In this document: one piece after another, positions 26,929-34,790 of the stretch
Layout: each line of letters starts with the position of its first letter
How positions within the stretch are numbered: position 1 is the stretch's first letter
NCBI RefSeq assembly: GCF_001404985.1
Contig: NZ_JRLF01000010.1
Location: forward strand, 372,001 to 436,000
Direction of reading: 5' to 3'
Length of the DNA stretch: 64,000 nt
Origin: Flavobacterium aquidurense
GTDB lineage: Bacteria > Bacteroidota > Bacteroidia > Flavobacteriales > Flavobacteriaceae
The notes under the pieces: model-generated
The model's input: the letters and a program-made list of their open reading frames with translations, nothing else
Database searches by the model: none
What the model was told of the DNA's origin: nothing
Translations under genes and position numbers: made by a program

Positions 26929-27336
26929 TTATGATAATTTACTAAAGTCCATAAATAAGACATTCCATCTATGGCCGTCTAAATCAGCAAAGCCAAAACC
27001 ATACATCCAGCCCTGACTTTCTGCAGGAGGAGCAAAAACTTTTCCTCCGGCTTCCTGAACTTTTATGGCTAATTCATCAACTTCTGAAGCACTTTCGGCA
27101 TCTATTGAAATCAGAACTTCTGAACTTGATTGCGTATCCGTTAGTTTGTTTTGAGAGAAACCGGTAAATAATGATTCTTCAAAAAGCATTACAACAAAAT
27201 GTGATTCCCCTACAACCATGCAAGTCGAACTGGGTGTATCATGTTGTTCATTAAAAGAAAAACCAATTTTCCAGAAAAAATCTTTAGCTTTTGCCACATC
27301 CTTAACAGGCAAATTCAACCATATTTGTTTTGTCAT
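26929..27336 (-). CDS. VOC-family (glyoxalase/bleomycin-resistance-like) protein
   Basis: The 135-residue protein shows both halves of the VOC fold: IWLNLPVKDVAKAKDFFWKIGFSFN at the start and YGFGFADLDGHRWNVLFMD at the end. The second half ends in the GHxW-type motif seen in many antibiotic-binding members. It is followed after 2 bases by an SRPBCC gene. No metal-binding set can be fixed with certainty, so a catalytic role is not claimed. Confidence 0.86.
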   Translation of the reverse strand: MTKQIWLNLPVKDVAKAKDFFWKIGFSFNEQHDTPSSTCMVVGESHFVVMLFEESLFTGFSQNKLTDTQSSSEVLISIDAESASEVDELAIKVQEAGGKVFAPPAESQGWMYGFGFADLDGHRWNVLFMDFSKLS

Positions 27337-27415
27337 CTTTTTTTTGTTTTAATGTTTTATGTTTAAATAATTTCAACCTTTGTCCCTTTGCAACTCTGCC
27401 GCTTTAAGCCTTAAA

Positions 27416-27820
27416 TTAATTTTGCTCTACATAACTTTTAAAATTATCAAGGATTGCATTCCAACCGCCTTGTTGCATTTCTTCAGAATTTTGAGTTTCC
27501 GGGTCAAAACTTTCTACAATTTCTACTCCGTCCGGTGTTTCAGAAAATGTAATTTCAACTTTTCTTCCATCTTCCAACACATATTCGATTGCTTTATTTT
27601 TTTCGACTAAGGTATATTCACCCCCAAAATCAAAACTCATACTGCCATCTTTTGCTGCCATAGTCGATTTAAATTTTCCGCCTTCTCTTAAATCATTTTC
27701 TGCATAAGGTGTATGCCATTCTGCCGAAGCGAAACTCCAGTTTTTAATATGTTCCGGTTGTGTCCAGAATTCCCAAACTTTATCTATTGATGCATTAATC
27801 GTATTTTGTACTGTTATCAT
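27416..27820 (-). CDS. SRPBCC (AHA1-like) domain protein, paralogue A
   Basis: The 134-residue protein has the SRPBCC opening NTINASIDKVWEFWTQPEHIKNW and closing helix ILDNFKSYVE. It is a tandem paralogue of the next gene upstream. By eye, 23 of the first 28 residues match, against a little under half of the remainder, and the first 50 or so bases differ at only three sites. Ligand and function are unknown. It shares a minus-strand run with two VOC genes and another SRPBCC gene. Confidence 0.87.
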   Translation of the reverse strand: MITVQNTINASIDKVWEFWTQPEHIKNWSFASAEWHTPYAENDLREGGKFKSTMAAKDGSMSFDFGGEYTLVEKNKAIEYVLEDGRKVEITFSETPDGVEIVESFDPETQNSEEMQQGGWNAILDNFKSYVEQN

Positions 27821-27866
27821 TGTATTTCTTTATTAGATTATTTTTTATATTTTTTATTATAAATTC

Positions 27867-28271
27867 TTAAACACCCTCTACATATTTTTTAAAATTATCT
27901 ACAACCGTTTGACACCATTGCTGCTGCATACTTTCAGAATCTTCTTTTACAGGTTCAAATGTTTCAGTAATTTTTACCTGACTTTCATTTTTTTCAAAAT
28001 GTACTCTTCCTACCCTGTTATCAATAAGTTTATATTCTATTAAGGATAAGTTTTCAACTTTAGTATATTCTCCTTCAAAATTGAAGCTTAAACTCCCCTC
28101 TTTTTTAGCCATTTTATAGTTGAATTTTCCGCCAACTTTCAAATCATTTTCTACTTCCTGCGTATACCAATCTTCTATAGCTACATTCCAATTTTTGATA
28201 TGTTCCGGCAATGTCCAGCAATCCCAAACTTTATCTATAGATGCATGAATCGTATTATGTACTGTTATCAT
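27867..28271 (-). CDS. SRPBCC (AHA1-like) domain protein, paralogue B
   Basis: The 134-residue protein is the upstream tandem copy (NTIHASIDKVWDCWTLPEHIKNW; end VVDNFKKYVE). It is first in the minus-strand cluster and divergent from a GlxA-type regulator, which may control it. The strong 5' similarity to paralogue A suggests a fairly recent duplication or local gene conversion. No clear TAnnTTTG element was seen upstream. Confidence 0.87.
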   Translation of the reverse strand: MITVHNTIHASIDKVWDCWTLPEHIKNWNVAIEDWYTQEVENDLKVGGKFNYKMAKKEGSLSFNFEGEYTKVENLSLIEYKLIDNRVGRVHFEKNESQVKITETFEPVKEDSESMQQQWCQTVVDNFKKYVEGV

Positions 28272-28399
28272 TGTTTATTTATTAAAATTTAGCGTGCTTA
28301 TTTATAAAATTACAAATTATTTATAGCAAATTTAAAATTTTACCATTTCTTTTAAGATACATTAAAAGTCAACTTTAGGGTCATTTAAGACAAAATAAT

Positions 28400-28407
28400 T
28401 ATTTTTG
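28400..28407 (+). promoter_or_regulatory. Promoter -7 element for the GlxA-type regulator
   Basis: TATTTTTG matches TAnnTTTG, 32 bases before the ATG. No -33 TTG is visible. Confidence 0.45.
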
Positions 28408-28439
28408 TCGTAAGTTAACTTTCCAAAAACCACATAATT

Positions 28440-29405
28440 ATGAGCAAAAAAGTAGGTTTAATTGTGCCGCATGACTATAAACTATTGAGTATAGCTGCAA
28501 TTTTAGAAGTGTTTGAAACAGCTAACAATCTTTCAAAAGAAAAGGAAAAACCTTTTAATATTATGATTTTTCAATCGACTGAACAGATAAATCAGGAATT
28601 ATTATTTGGCTATAAAATTCACGCGATTGAAGGTTCTAATGAAGTTTTAGATCTCATTTTGATTCCTGCTTTTACAACTGACAATATGGGAGAAATGATT
28701 AAAAAGAATAAAATTTTTATCCCGTGGCTAAAAAAACAACATCAGTCCGGAGCAGAATTGGCTAGTTTTTGTACAGGAGCTTTTTTGTTTGCTGCGTCAG
28801 GATTGTTAAATGAAAAACTAGCTACAACTCACGTTGATGCGTGCAGTGCTTTTACAAAAGCTTTTCCGTTAGTGAAATTAAAAGCCGAAGAAACTTTAAC
28901 AGCTGACGGCAGTTTATATACTAGTGGCGGATCTACCTCAACGTTTCATTTATTGATTTTACTGGTTCAGAAATATTGCGGAAATGAAATTGCCGTTCAG
29001 ATCGCCAAGATTTTCTCGATTGATTTAAACCGATACAAACAAAGCTACTTTAGTACTTTCAGGCCTAATCATTTGCACAACGATAGTTTGGTTGCAATGC
29101 TTCAGCAAAAAATCGAAAGTCAATATCATACAATAGAAAAACTGGAAGAAATCACCAAAGATATTCCAACAAGTGCCAGAAATATGACACGCAGATTCAA
29201 ACAAGTAACCGGAATCCCGCCAATTGAATATTTGCAGAATGTAAGGGTAGAAAGTTCTAAGAAATATCTGGAACAAACACAGCTTTCTATCTCTGAGATC
29301 ATTGAAAAAACAGGTTACAATGATCCTAAAGCTTTTAGAAAGGTATTTTTTAAAATGGTGGGCATGAAACCAATAGAATATCGGGAGAAGTTTAGGGTGC
29401 AGTAA
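28440..29405 (+). CDS. GlxA-type AraC-family transcription regulator
   Basis: The 321-residue protein has an N-terminal DJ-1/PfpI-like domain (about 1-185), with the cysteine of the nucleophile elbow in SFCTGAF (Cys111). A C-terminal AraC double helix-turn-helix follows (about 215-320; SARNMTRRFKQVTGIPPIEYLQ and ISEIIEKTGYNDPKAFRKVFFKMVG). The first domain probably senses a small ligand. It faces the five-gene VOC/SRPBCC cluster across a 168-base gap, so it is the natural candidate regulator of that cluster; this is inference. Confidence 0.9.
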   Translation: MSKKVGLIVPHDYKLLSIAAILEVFETANNLSKEKEKPFNIMIFQSTEQINQELLFGYKIHAIEGSNEVLDLILIPAFTTDNMGEMIKKNKIFIPWLKKQHQSGAELASFCTGAFLFAASGLLNEKLATTHVDACSAFTKAFPLVKLKAEETLTADGSLYTSGGSTSTFHLLILLVQKYCGNEIAVQIAKIFSIDLNRYKQSYFSTFRPNHLHNDSLVAMLQQKIESQYHTIEKLEEITKDIPTSARNMTRRFKQVTGIPPIEYLQNVRVESSKKYLEQTQLSISEIIEKTGYNDPKAFRKVFFKMVGMKPIEYREKFRVQ

Positions 29406-29565
29406 TTTTTTTAAGGAGCAGAAGTTTCGTTTTCAAAACACCTCCTGTCCTGCTCTACACTATATCTTTTGCTGTGAACCACACAGCAAAAGAATATCGT
29501 TTCGATCAGGGCTACACGAGACATCTTATTTTTATAAGGAAATCAGTTAGAGGTTTAAATTAAGT

Positions 29566-30234
29566 TTAAGACTTAATAATCCACATTAGTACTTTTTTAT
29601 TTTCTTTCAGAAGTTTATCAATTTCTCTCATGCTTTCATTAGATACTGCAGGACAACCCCAGCCTTCAGGAGTTCCCTGAGGGTAGACTTCCTGACTTGA
29701 AATGGCATCCCAGGAATGCAAAACTATTGCCCTGCTTCTGGCATGTGAATTTGTTTTATCTTTTCCCTGCAAAACATAATTTACTTTTATTCCCCACTGG
29801 CTTACGCCGCGATCCAGAATGATAAATTTACCCACTGAGGAACAATGCGAATCAAACTCATTGCTTATTGGTGCATTATCTTTCGACATCGTTGCGCCCC
29901 AACTATTATCGCCACAACCGTGACTGACCATGTAGGCTTTTGATACTTTATTCTCTTTAAAATCATAAACAAAGAATCTTTTTAGTCCGGAATGCACACC
30001 TAAATCTATTAGAAAAAATGTATCCTGATTGAGATTATTACGTTTACAATATTGCTGAGCTTCTTTATAATAAGTACTGTAATCTATGTTTTTGATTTCG
30101 TTACGGGGCTTTTCATTAGAAACATTTTCTATTGTCTTTTCAGCCTTAAAAACGCTTGCTTCCGAGAGCTCTTTTTTGCTGTTTTTACAGGACAATACCA
30201 GCACAAAATTTATAACAAAGATTACTTTTTTCAT
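29566..30234 (-). CDS. Lipoprotein L,D-transpeptidase-like (murein catalytic domain family)
   Basis: The 222-residue product has a lipobox (LVLSC, Cys16) and a catalytic domain of the murein L,D-transpeptidase type. A histidine in IVLHSWD (His173) and the cysteine of GWGCPAV (Cys194) form the expected pair. It should act on peptidoglycan peptides in the periplasm, either cross-linking or remodelling. It is a single gene; a bidirectional hairpin separates it from clpX. The specific reaction is not known. Confidence 0.85.
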   Translation of the reverse strand: MKKVIFVINFVLVLSCKNSKKELSEASVFKAEKTIENVSNEKPRNEIKNIDYSTYYKEAQQYCKRNNLNQDTFFLIDLGVHSGLKRFFVYDFKENKVSKAYMVSHGCGDNSWGATMSKDNAPISNEFDSHCSSVGKFIILDRGVSQWGIKVNYVLQGKDKTNSHARSRAIVLHSWDAISSQEVYPQGTPEGWGCPAVSNESMREIDKLLKENKKVLMWIIKS

Positions 30235-30283
30235 AATGCCAATTTACATAAAAACAGAAACGGAAAGAGTGTAAAAAAATTAT

Positions 30284-30320
30284 AAAAAAACCTGTTCAAA
30301 TAAATGAACAGGCTTTTTTC
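30284..30320 (-). terminator. Terminator after clpX
   Basis: CCTGTTCA (30291-30298) and TGAACAGG (30305-30312) form an 8-bp stem with a 6-base loop, with T/A runs on both sides. It ends clpX and could also stop plus-strand transcription. Confidence 0.85.
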
Positions 30321-30364
30321 AATCTTTGTCAAAGTTTTAAACTTTATCAAAAGTATTTCAGGAT

Positions 30365-31597
30365 TTATGAAGCAATTTCCATTCGCTTCAATAAATTTTT
30401 ATTCAAAGTATGTTTTGCATAATCTTTATCGATTGTCAACACTTTATCGTCTGAACTTGGCAATTCATACATCGCATCTGTTAAGATGGCTTCGCATAAC
30501 GAACGTAATCCACGAGCTCCTAATTTGTATTCTAATGCTTTGTCAACAATAAAATCTAATGCTTCATCTGTAATATTAAATTCAACATCATCCATCATGA
30601 ATAATTTTTGATATTGTTTGATTAAGGCATTTTTAGGCTGTGTTAAAATTGCACGTAAAGTTTCTCTGTCAAGAGGATCCATATGTGTTAAAACCGGCAA
30701 ACGACCAATAATCTCCGGAATCAAACCAAAGTCTTTAATATCTTTTGGAATAATGTATTGCAATAAATTGTCTTTATCGATATTATCTACATTTTTAGAA
30801 GTAGAATATCCAACTGCCTGACGATTTAAACGTTTAGAAATAATACGTTCTACTCCATCAAAAGCTCCACCAGCAATAAACAGGATGTTTTGCGTATTTA
30901 CCTCAACAAATTTCTGGTCCGGGTGTTTACGTCCTCCTTTTGGTGGTACGTTTACAACGGTTCCTTCTAATAATTTCAATAAAGCTTGCTGAACACCTTC
31001 ACCAGAAACATCACGTGTTATAGATGGATTATCGCTCTTACGGGCAATTTTATCAATTTCATCTATAAATACGATTCCTCTTTCGGCTTTGGTTACATCA
31101 TAATCAGCAGCTTGTAATAAACGTGTCAAAATACTTTCGACATCTTCTCCTACATAACCAGCTTCAGTAAGTACTGTTGCATCTACGATCGCCAAAGGAA
31201 CGTCTAACATTTTTGCGATAGTTTTTGCTACCAATGTTTTTCCTGTTCCGGTTTGTCCCACCATGATGATGTTACTTTTTTCAATCTCTACTTCGTCGTC
31301 TAATTGCTGTTGCATTAAACGTTTGTAGTGATTGTAAACAGCAACTGACATTACTTTTTTAGTCTGATCCTGACCAATAACATACTGATCTAAGAAAGCT
31401 CTGATTTCTTTTGGTTTCTTTAAGATTAAATCACCAACAAGTTTCGCGCTTCCGCTTGATTTTAATTCTTCTATTACAATTCCGTGTGCTTGTTCAATAC
31501 ACTTATCACAGATATGTGCATTAATACCTGCAATTAATAAATTGGTTTCTGGCTTCTTTCTTCCACAAAACGAACATTCTAATACTACTTTAGCCAT
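30365..31597 (-). CDS. clpX: ATP-dependent Clp protease ATP-binding subunit ClpX
   Basis: The 410-residue AAA+ unfoldase feeds substrates to ClpP. The N-terminal zinc-binding domain has Cys8, Cys11, Cys30 and Cys33. Walker A is GQTGTGKT (114-121), Walker B is [13 protein letters not shown], and the pore region follows. It is downstream of clpP and tig on the same strand, the usual order tig-clpP-clpX, but a -7 promoter element in the 184-base gap after clpP suggests it can be expressed separately. Confidence 0.98.
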   Translation of the reverse strand: MAKVVLECSFCGRKKPETNLLIAGINAHICDKCIEQAHGIVIEELKSSGSAKLVGDLILKKPKEIRAFLDQYVIGQDQTKKVMSVAVYNHYKRLMQQQLDDEVEIEKSNIIMVGQTGTGKTLVAKTIAKMLDVPLAIVDATVLTEAGYVGEDVESILTRLLQAADYDVTKAERGIVFIDEIDKIARKSDNPSITRDVSGEGVQQALLKLLEGTVVNVPPKGGRKHPDQKFVEVNTQNILFIAGGAFDGVERIISKRLNRQAVGYSTSKNVDNIDKDNLLQYIIPKDIKDFGLIPEIIGRLPVLTHMDPLDRETLRAILTQPKNALIKQYQKLFMMDDVEFNITDEALDFIVDKALEYKLGARGLRSLCEAILTDAMYELPSSDDKVLTIDKDYAKHTLNKNLLKRMEIAS

Positions 31598-31619
31598 TCT
31601 TTTTTAGTTACATAAGCTG

Positions 31620-31627
31620 CAAAGTTA
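31620..31627 (-). promoter_or_regulatory. Promoter -7 element for clpX
   Basis: On the minus strand TAACTTTG matches TAnnTTTG and lies about 22 bases before the clpX ATG. No TTG is placed at -33. Confidence 0.5.
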
Positions 31628-31690
31628 CTAAGTTTCTGAGATTTATTACTAAAACATCAAAAACTTAGTAACCTATTAACTTTTATTTTT

Positions 31691-31724
31691 GTTTCAAGTT
31701 TAATTTTGTTTCAAGTTTCAAGTT
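31691..31724 (+). repeat. Direct repeat flanking clpP, downstream copy
   Basis: A 34-base sequence starting GTTTCAAGTTTAATTTTG recurs with three mismatches at 32556-32589, so clpP lies between direct repeats. Both belong to the GTTTCAAG/GTTTCAGG intergenic repeat type. Confidence 0.75.
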
Positions 31725-31732
31725 AATCTTAG

Positions 31733-31748
31733 TCCCGAAGCCTCGGGA
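31733..31748. repeat. TCCCGA/TCGGGA palindrome
   Basis: A 16-base palindrome (TCCCGAAGCCTCGGGA) between clpP and clpX. Its reverse complement occurs at 40512-40527 inside structured element copy 2. Confidence 0.82.
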
Positions 31749-31781
31749 TAGTTCCTTTGTAACTTTGAACCTTAAAAAAAA

Positions 31782-32456
31782 TTAGCTTCTTCTCAATACT
31801 TCATCAATCATTCCGTACTCTTTAGCTTCATCAGCTTTCATCCAGTAATCGCGCTCACTGTCTTTGTGTACTTTATCAAAAGTTTGTCCTGAATGTTGAG
31901 AGATGATATGGTATAATTCATCTTTTAGTTTCAACATTTCACGTAAGTTGATTTCCATGTCAGTTGCAACTCCTTGTGCTCCTCCTGATGGCTGGTGAAT
32001 CATTACTCTTGAATGTGGTAATGCTGAACGTTTTCCTGCAGCTCCTGCACATAATAAAACAGCACCCATTGAGGCTGCCATACCGGTACAAATTGTCGCT
32101 ACGTCTGGTTTGATGTATTGCATTGTGTCATAAATTCCTAATCCTGCGTAAACGCTTCCTCCAGGAGAATTTAGATAAATTTGAATATCTTTTGAAGCAT
32201 CAGCACTTTCTAAGAATAATAACTGAGCCTGAACGATATTTGCGATTTGATCGTCGATACCTGTTCCTAAAAAGATGATTCTGTCCATCATTAATCTTGA
32301 AAAAACGTCTAATTGAGAAATATTCAACTGACGCTCTTCAATAATATATGGAGTCATATTAGTTGGATTCATTGCTGCTACGATTTTGTCGTAGTACATA
32401 GCGTTTACTCCTTGGTGCTTTGTAGCAAATTTTTTGAATTCTTTACCGTAGTTCAT
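31782..32456 (-). CDS. clpP: ATP-dependent Clp protease proteolytic subunit ClpP
   Basis: The 224-residue serine protease forms the barrel that degrades proteins fed by ClpX. The triad is Ser129 (GMAASMG), His154 (MIHQPSGG) and Asp203 (SERDYWM), with spacing equal to E. coli ClpP. The extended N-terminus (about 30 residues) probably includes a propeptide. It lies between tig and clpX on the same strand. Confidence 0.98.
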   Translation of the reverse strand: MNYGKEFKKFATKHQGVNAMYYDKIVAAMNPTNMTPYIIEERQLNISQLDVFSRLMMDRIIFLGTGIDDQIANIVQAQLLFLESADASKDIQIYLNSPGGSVYAGLGIYDTMQYIKPDVATICTGMAASMGAVLLCAGAAGKRSALPHSRVMIHQPSGGAQGVATDMEINLREMLKLKDELYHIISQHSGQTFDKVHKDSERDYWMKADEAKEYGMIDEVLRRS

Positions 32457-32555
32457 ATTTTAAGTGTTCTAAGTTTTACGTTTATCTGTATTATTCTTCC
32501 ATCAAAGGTTGTACCTCTTTCTAAAGAATGTCAATTTGTCTTATTTTGAAAATTT

Positions 32556-32589
32556 GTTTCAGGTCTAATTTTGTTTCAGGTTTCAAGTT
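32556..32589 (+). repeat. Direct repeat flanking clpP, upstream copy
   Basis: A 34-base sequence starting GTTTCAGGTCTAATTTTG, 31 of 34 bases identical to 31691-31724 on the other side of clpP. Confidence 0.75.
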
Positions 32590-32606
32590 CTCGAACTTGT
32601 TTCTTA

Positions 32607-32748
32607 GATAGCCCAGATAGCAGTGAAAAGCTTTTTGAATTACGTTTTTTAGTTTTTTTATTCCTGTAAAGCGACTGAAAGAAGCTCTTGCAGGAATTTT
32701 GAAAAACTTAAACGAAAGAAAAAAACTTGTAACGAATAGCTGGATTAG
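32607..32748 (-). repeat. Structured intergenic element, copy 3 (long, diverged)
   Basis: Read on the minus strand the box CAGCTATTCGTTAC parallels GGCTATCCGTTTC of copy 1. The far box AAAGCTTTTCACTGCTATC parallels AAGGATTTCCACTTCTATC. Between them is a longer stem region with TTCCTG (32661-32666) and CAGGAA (32691-32696). It fills most of the 382-base gap between clpP and tig, in which no gene is seen. Relationship to copies 1 and 2 is clear at the boxes but diverged elsewhere. Confidence 0.55.
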
Positions 32749-32779
32749 CTTCTGAAAAGTAATCAAAAAATAAATCAAA

Positions 32780-32816
32780 ACAAAAGAGCGTCAGGAAAAA
32801 ACTTCCTGACGCTCAA
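32780..32816 (-). terminator. Terminator after tig
   Basis: GAGCGTCAGGAA (32786-32797) and TTCCTGACGCTC (32803-32814) form a perfect 12-bp stem with a 5-base loop, followed on the minus strand by TTTTGTTTT. It implies clpP needs its own promoter downstream of this point. Confidence 0.88.
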
Positions 32817-32838
32817 AATATTCTTGTTTTTTTAGAAA

Positions 32839-34161
32839 TTATTCTCCGTAAGACGCAGCAATAAATTCGTCGTAAGTTACTTCTTTAGTTGTAGGGTTTG
32901 CTTTTTCTTTGAAAACCTCTAACAATTTCTCAGCCACAACTTGCTCAGAAAGTCTTTTTACTTCTTCTTGATTAGATAAAACTCTAGCCACGATTCCTTG
33001 TACTTCTTCGTCAGTTGGGTTTGTTTGACCAAATTGAGCCATTTGTTGTTTGATAGCATTTGTTGTAAAAGCTTTCAAATCTTCGAATGTAATTTGGATA
33101 TTGCTTTGAGCCATCGCTTTTCCTTCGATTAATTGAAAACGTAATCCTTTTTCAGATCTTGCGTATTCAACTTCAGCTTCTTCTGCAGAAAGTTTTTTCT
33201 CTCCAACAGTTTGTAACCATTTTTTAAGGAATTCAGCCGGTAAATCAAATTTTGTGCTTTCGATTAGGAAATCCTGAACGTCTAATAATAATTTTTGATC
33301 TGCTTGTTGCGCGAATTGAGCTTCAGCATCTTCTTTAATTTTAGCTTTTAAATCTTCAAGAGAAGCTACTTTTCCTTCACCAAAAAGTTTATCAAAAAGC
33401 TCTTGGTTTAATTCAGCCAATTCTGCTCCGTTGATTGCTTCGATAGTAAAGTTTACTTCGATATCTAAACCGTGAACATCATCATGAGCTACTTTTAAGT
33501 AATCCATTAATTGGTGATCATCAGCAAATAAACCTTTTGTGCTTACAGTAACTACGTCACCAACTTTTTTACCGATGAATTTGTCAGCAGCAGCTTTGTT
33601 GAAAGTAGAAACTGAAATTGTAGTGGTATTGTTGATTCCTTTTTCTTCGTTTGCGAAAGTTCCGGTTAAGTCTGAATCAGCTTCAACTTTATCCTGAGGA
33701 ATTGCTTTTCCAAATTGTTTTTGGATACGCTCTACTTGTCCGTCGATTAATTTATCATCAGCAGTAACGATATATTTTACGATATTGTTTTTAGCTTCTA
33801 AATCAATTTCGAAGTTTGGCACTAAACCAATTTCGTATTCGAAAGTTAGTTCTTCTGCATCCCAATCAAAGTTTTCGTTTTCTTTAGCAAGAGGAGTTCC
33901 TAAAAGATTTAATCTTTCAGATTGAACAAAACGCTCTAAAGCCAAATCAACTACTTTTTTAACTTCTTCTTGCTTAATTGCTTTTCCGTATTGTTTTTCA
34001 ACAAGGTCTTTAGGAACTTGTCCTTTTCTAAAACCTTTAACGGTAGCCAATGGCATTTTTTCGTTTATTCTTTTTGCTACCTGACCTTTATAATCCATGT
34101 GAACAACTGTCATTACAATCGTTTCGTTCACAGCGTCTATTGCTACTCTTTTGATATCCAT
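32839..34161 (-). CDS. tig: Trigger factor (ribosome-bound chaperone)
   Basis: The 440-residue protein has the ribosome-binding N-terminal domain with GFRKGQVPKDLV (about 41-52), a central FKBP-like region of reduced conservation, and a helical C-terminal chaperone domain. It binds nascent chains at the ribosome exit. It lies upstream of clpP and clpX in the common tig-clpP-clpX order, but a strong terminator follows it. A promoter element overlapping a hairpin precedes it. Confidence 0.93.
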   Translation of the reverse strand: MDIKRVAIDAVNETIVMTVVHMDYKGQVAKRINEKMPLATVKGFRKGQVPKDLVEKQYGKAIKQEEVKKVVDLALERFVQSERLNLLGTPLAKENENFDWDAEELTFEYEIGLVPNFEIDLEAKNNIVKYIVTADDKLIDGQVERIQKQFGKAIPQDKVEADSDLTGTFANEEKGINNTTTISVSTFNKAAADKFIGKKVGDVVTVSTKGLFADDHQLMDYLKVAHDDVHGLDIEVNFTIEAINGAELAELNQELFDKLFGEGKVASLEDLKAKIKEDAEAQFAQQADQKLLLDVQDFLIESTKFDLPAEFLKKWLQTVGEKKLSAEEAEVEYARSEKGLRFQLIEGKAMAQSNIQITFEDLKAFTTNAIKQQMAQFGQTNPTDEEVQGIVARVLSNQEEVKRLSEQVVAEKLLEVFKEKANPTTKEVTYDEFIAASYGE

Positions 34162-34187
34162 CGTCTTCTTTAATTTACATAATAAAA

Positions 34188-34222
34188 TTGGGTTGCAAAA
34201 TTATAAAATTTTTGCAACCCAA
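34188..34222 (-). terminator. Hairpin overlapping the tig promoter
   Basis: TTGGGTTGCAAAA (34188-34200) and TTTTGCAACCCAA (34210-34222) form a perfect 13-bp stem with a 9-base loop. Read on the minus strand it is followed by TTTTATTAT, so it can end the upstream holin-family gene. The tig -7 element lies inside it. It could instead be an operator for a dimeric regulator. Confidence 0.65.
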
Positions 34223-34226
34223 CCAA
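34196..34226 (-). promoter_or_regulatory. Promoter of tig
   Basis: On the minus strand TTG (34224-34226) is followed after 20 bases by TAATTTTG (34196-34203), matching the Bacteroidota pattern. The -7 element falls in the loop and arm of the hairpin at 34188-34222. Confidence 0.55.
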
Positions 34227-34279
34227 GTTTTTAATCTATTGTATTTGAAGACGTTTTAAACACGCTTTCTATATTTATT

Positions 34280-34624
34280 TTATTTATCGTCTCCAAGTAT
34301 TTTGTAAGTAATAGATTGAAGCAGAGACAATATGATACTAAAGAACAATGCCGTCCAGAATGAATCGACTGCAAAACCTCCAACAATATTAGTACACAGC
34401 AAAATGATGATTGCATTAATTACCAATAAAAACAATCCTAAAGTAATAAAGGTAACAGGCAAAGTAAGTATTACCAATATTGGTTTTATAAAAAGGTTTA
34501 ATAAACCCAGAACGACCGCTACAATTATTGCTGTAGCAAAACTCGCAACATGTACTCCAGGCAAAAGGTTTGCGATTAATAACACCAATGCAGCAGTAAC
34601 AAGGAGTCTAAGTAATAGTTTCAT
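34280..34624 (-). CDS. Phage holin family (4-TMS, PF04020-like) membrane protein
   Basis: The 114-residue protein is almost entirely membrane-embedded, with four hydrophobic segments (about 4-24, 26-48, 54-76, 85-106). It contains the GLLNLFIKPILVILTLPVTFITLGLFLLVINAI core of the PF04020 family. Despite the family name it is a chromosomal membrane protein common in free-living bacteria, and no other phage genes are nearby. Its function is unknown. It lies just upstream of tig on the same strand. Confidence 0.9.
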   Translation of the reverse strand: MKLLLRLLVTAALVLLIANLLPGVHVASFATAIIVAVVLGLLNLFIKPILVILTLPVTFITLGLFLLVINAIIILLCTNIVGGFAVDSFWTALFFSIILSLLQSITYKILGDDK

Positions 34625-34675
34625 ATTTTTTGATTTAAAGTTTTAATAAAAGTAATGAATTTTAGACTGTTTTTA

Positions 34676-34790
34676 TGTCACAGATTAAAATGATTTTTTT
34701 TCACAAATTTCACAAATTTTCACAAATAAAGATTGAGTCAAAATTCAATTAAAATTCGTGTCAGTTGGTGAAATACGTGGCAACTTTTTT
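34676..34790 (-). repeat. GCCACGAATT/CACAAATT-type intergenic repeat
   Basis: Read on the minus strand the stretch contains GCCACGTATTTCACC, then ACACGAATTTTAATTG and several TTTGTGAAA units. A shorter relative (GCCACGAATTTCACGAATT) lies at 23887-23905. These are dispersed Flavobacterium-type intergenic words, and no gene is seen here. Confidence 0.5.

Noticed and set aside
32521..32778. An 85-codon minus-strand frame between clpP and tig
   Set aside because: It overlaps structured repeat copy 3 and a direct repeat, has an odd composition (Phe/Lys-rich without domain pattern), and no promoter is placed for it.
34280..34624. Holin-family gene as evidence for a prophage
   Set aside because: PF04020 proteins occur widely as chromosomal membrane proteins, and no other phage gene, attachment site or tRNA junction is nearby.
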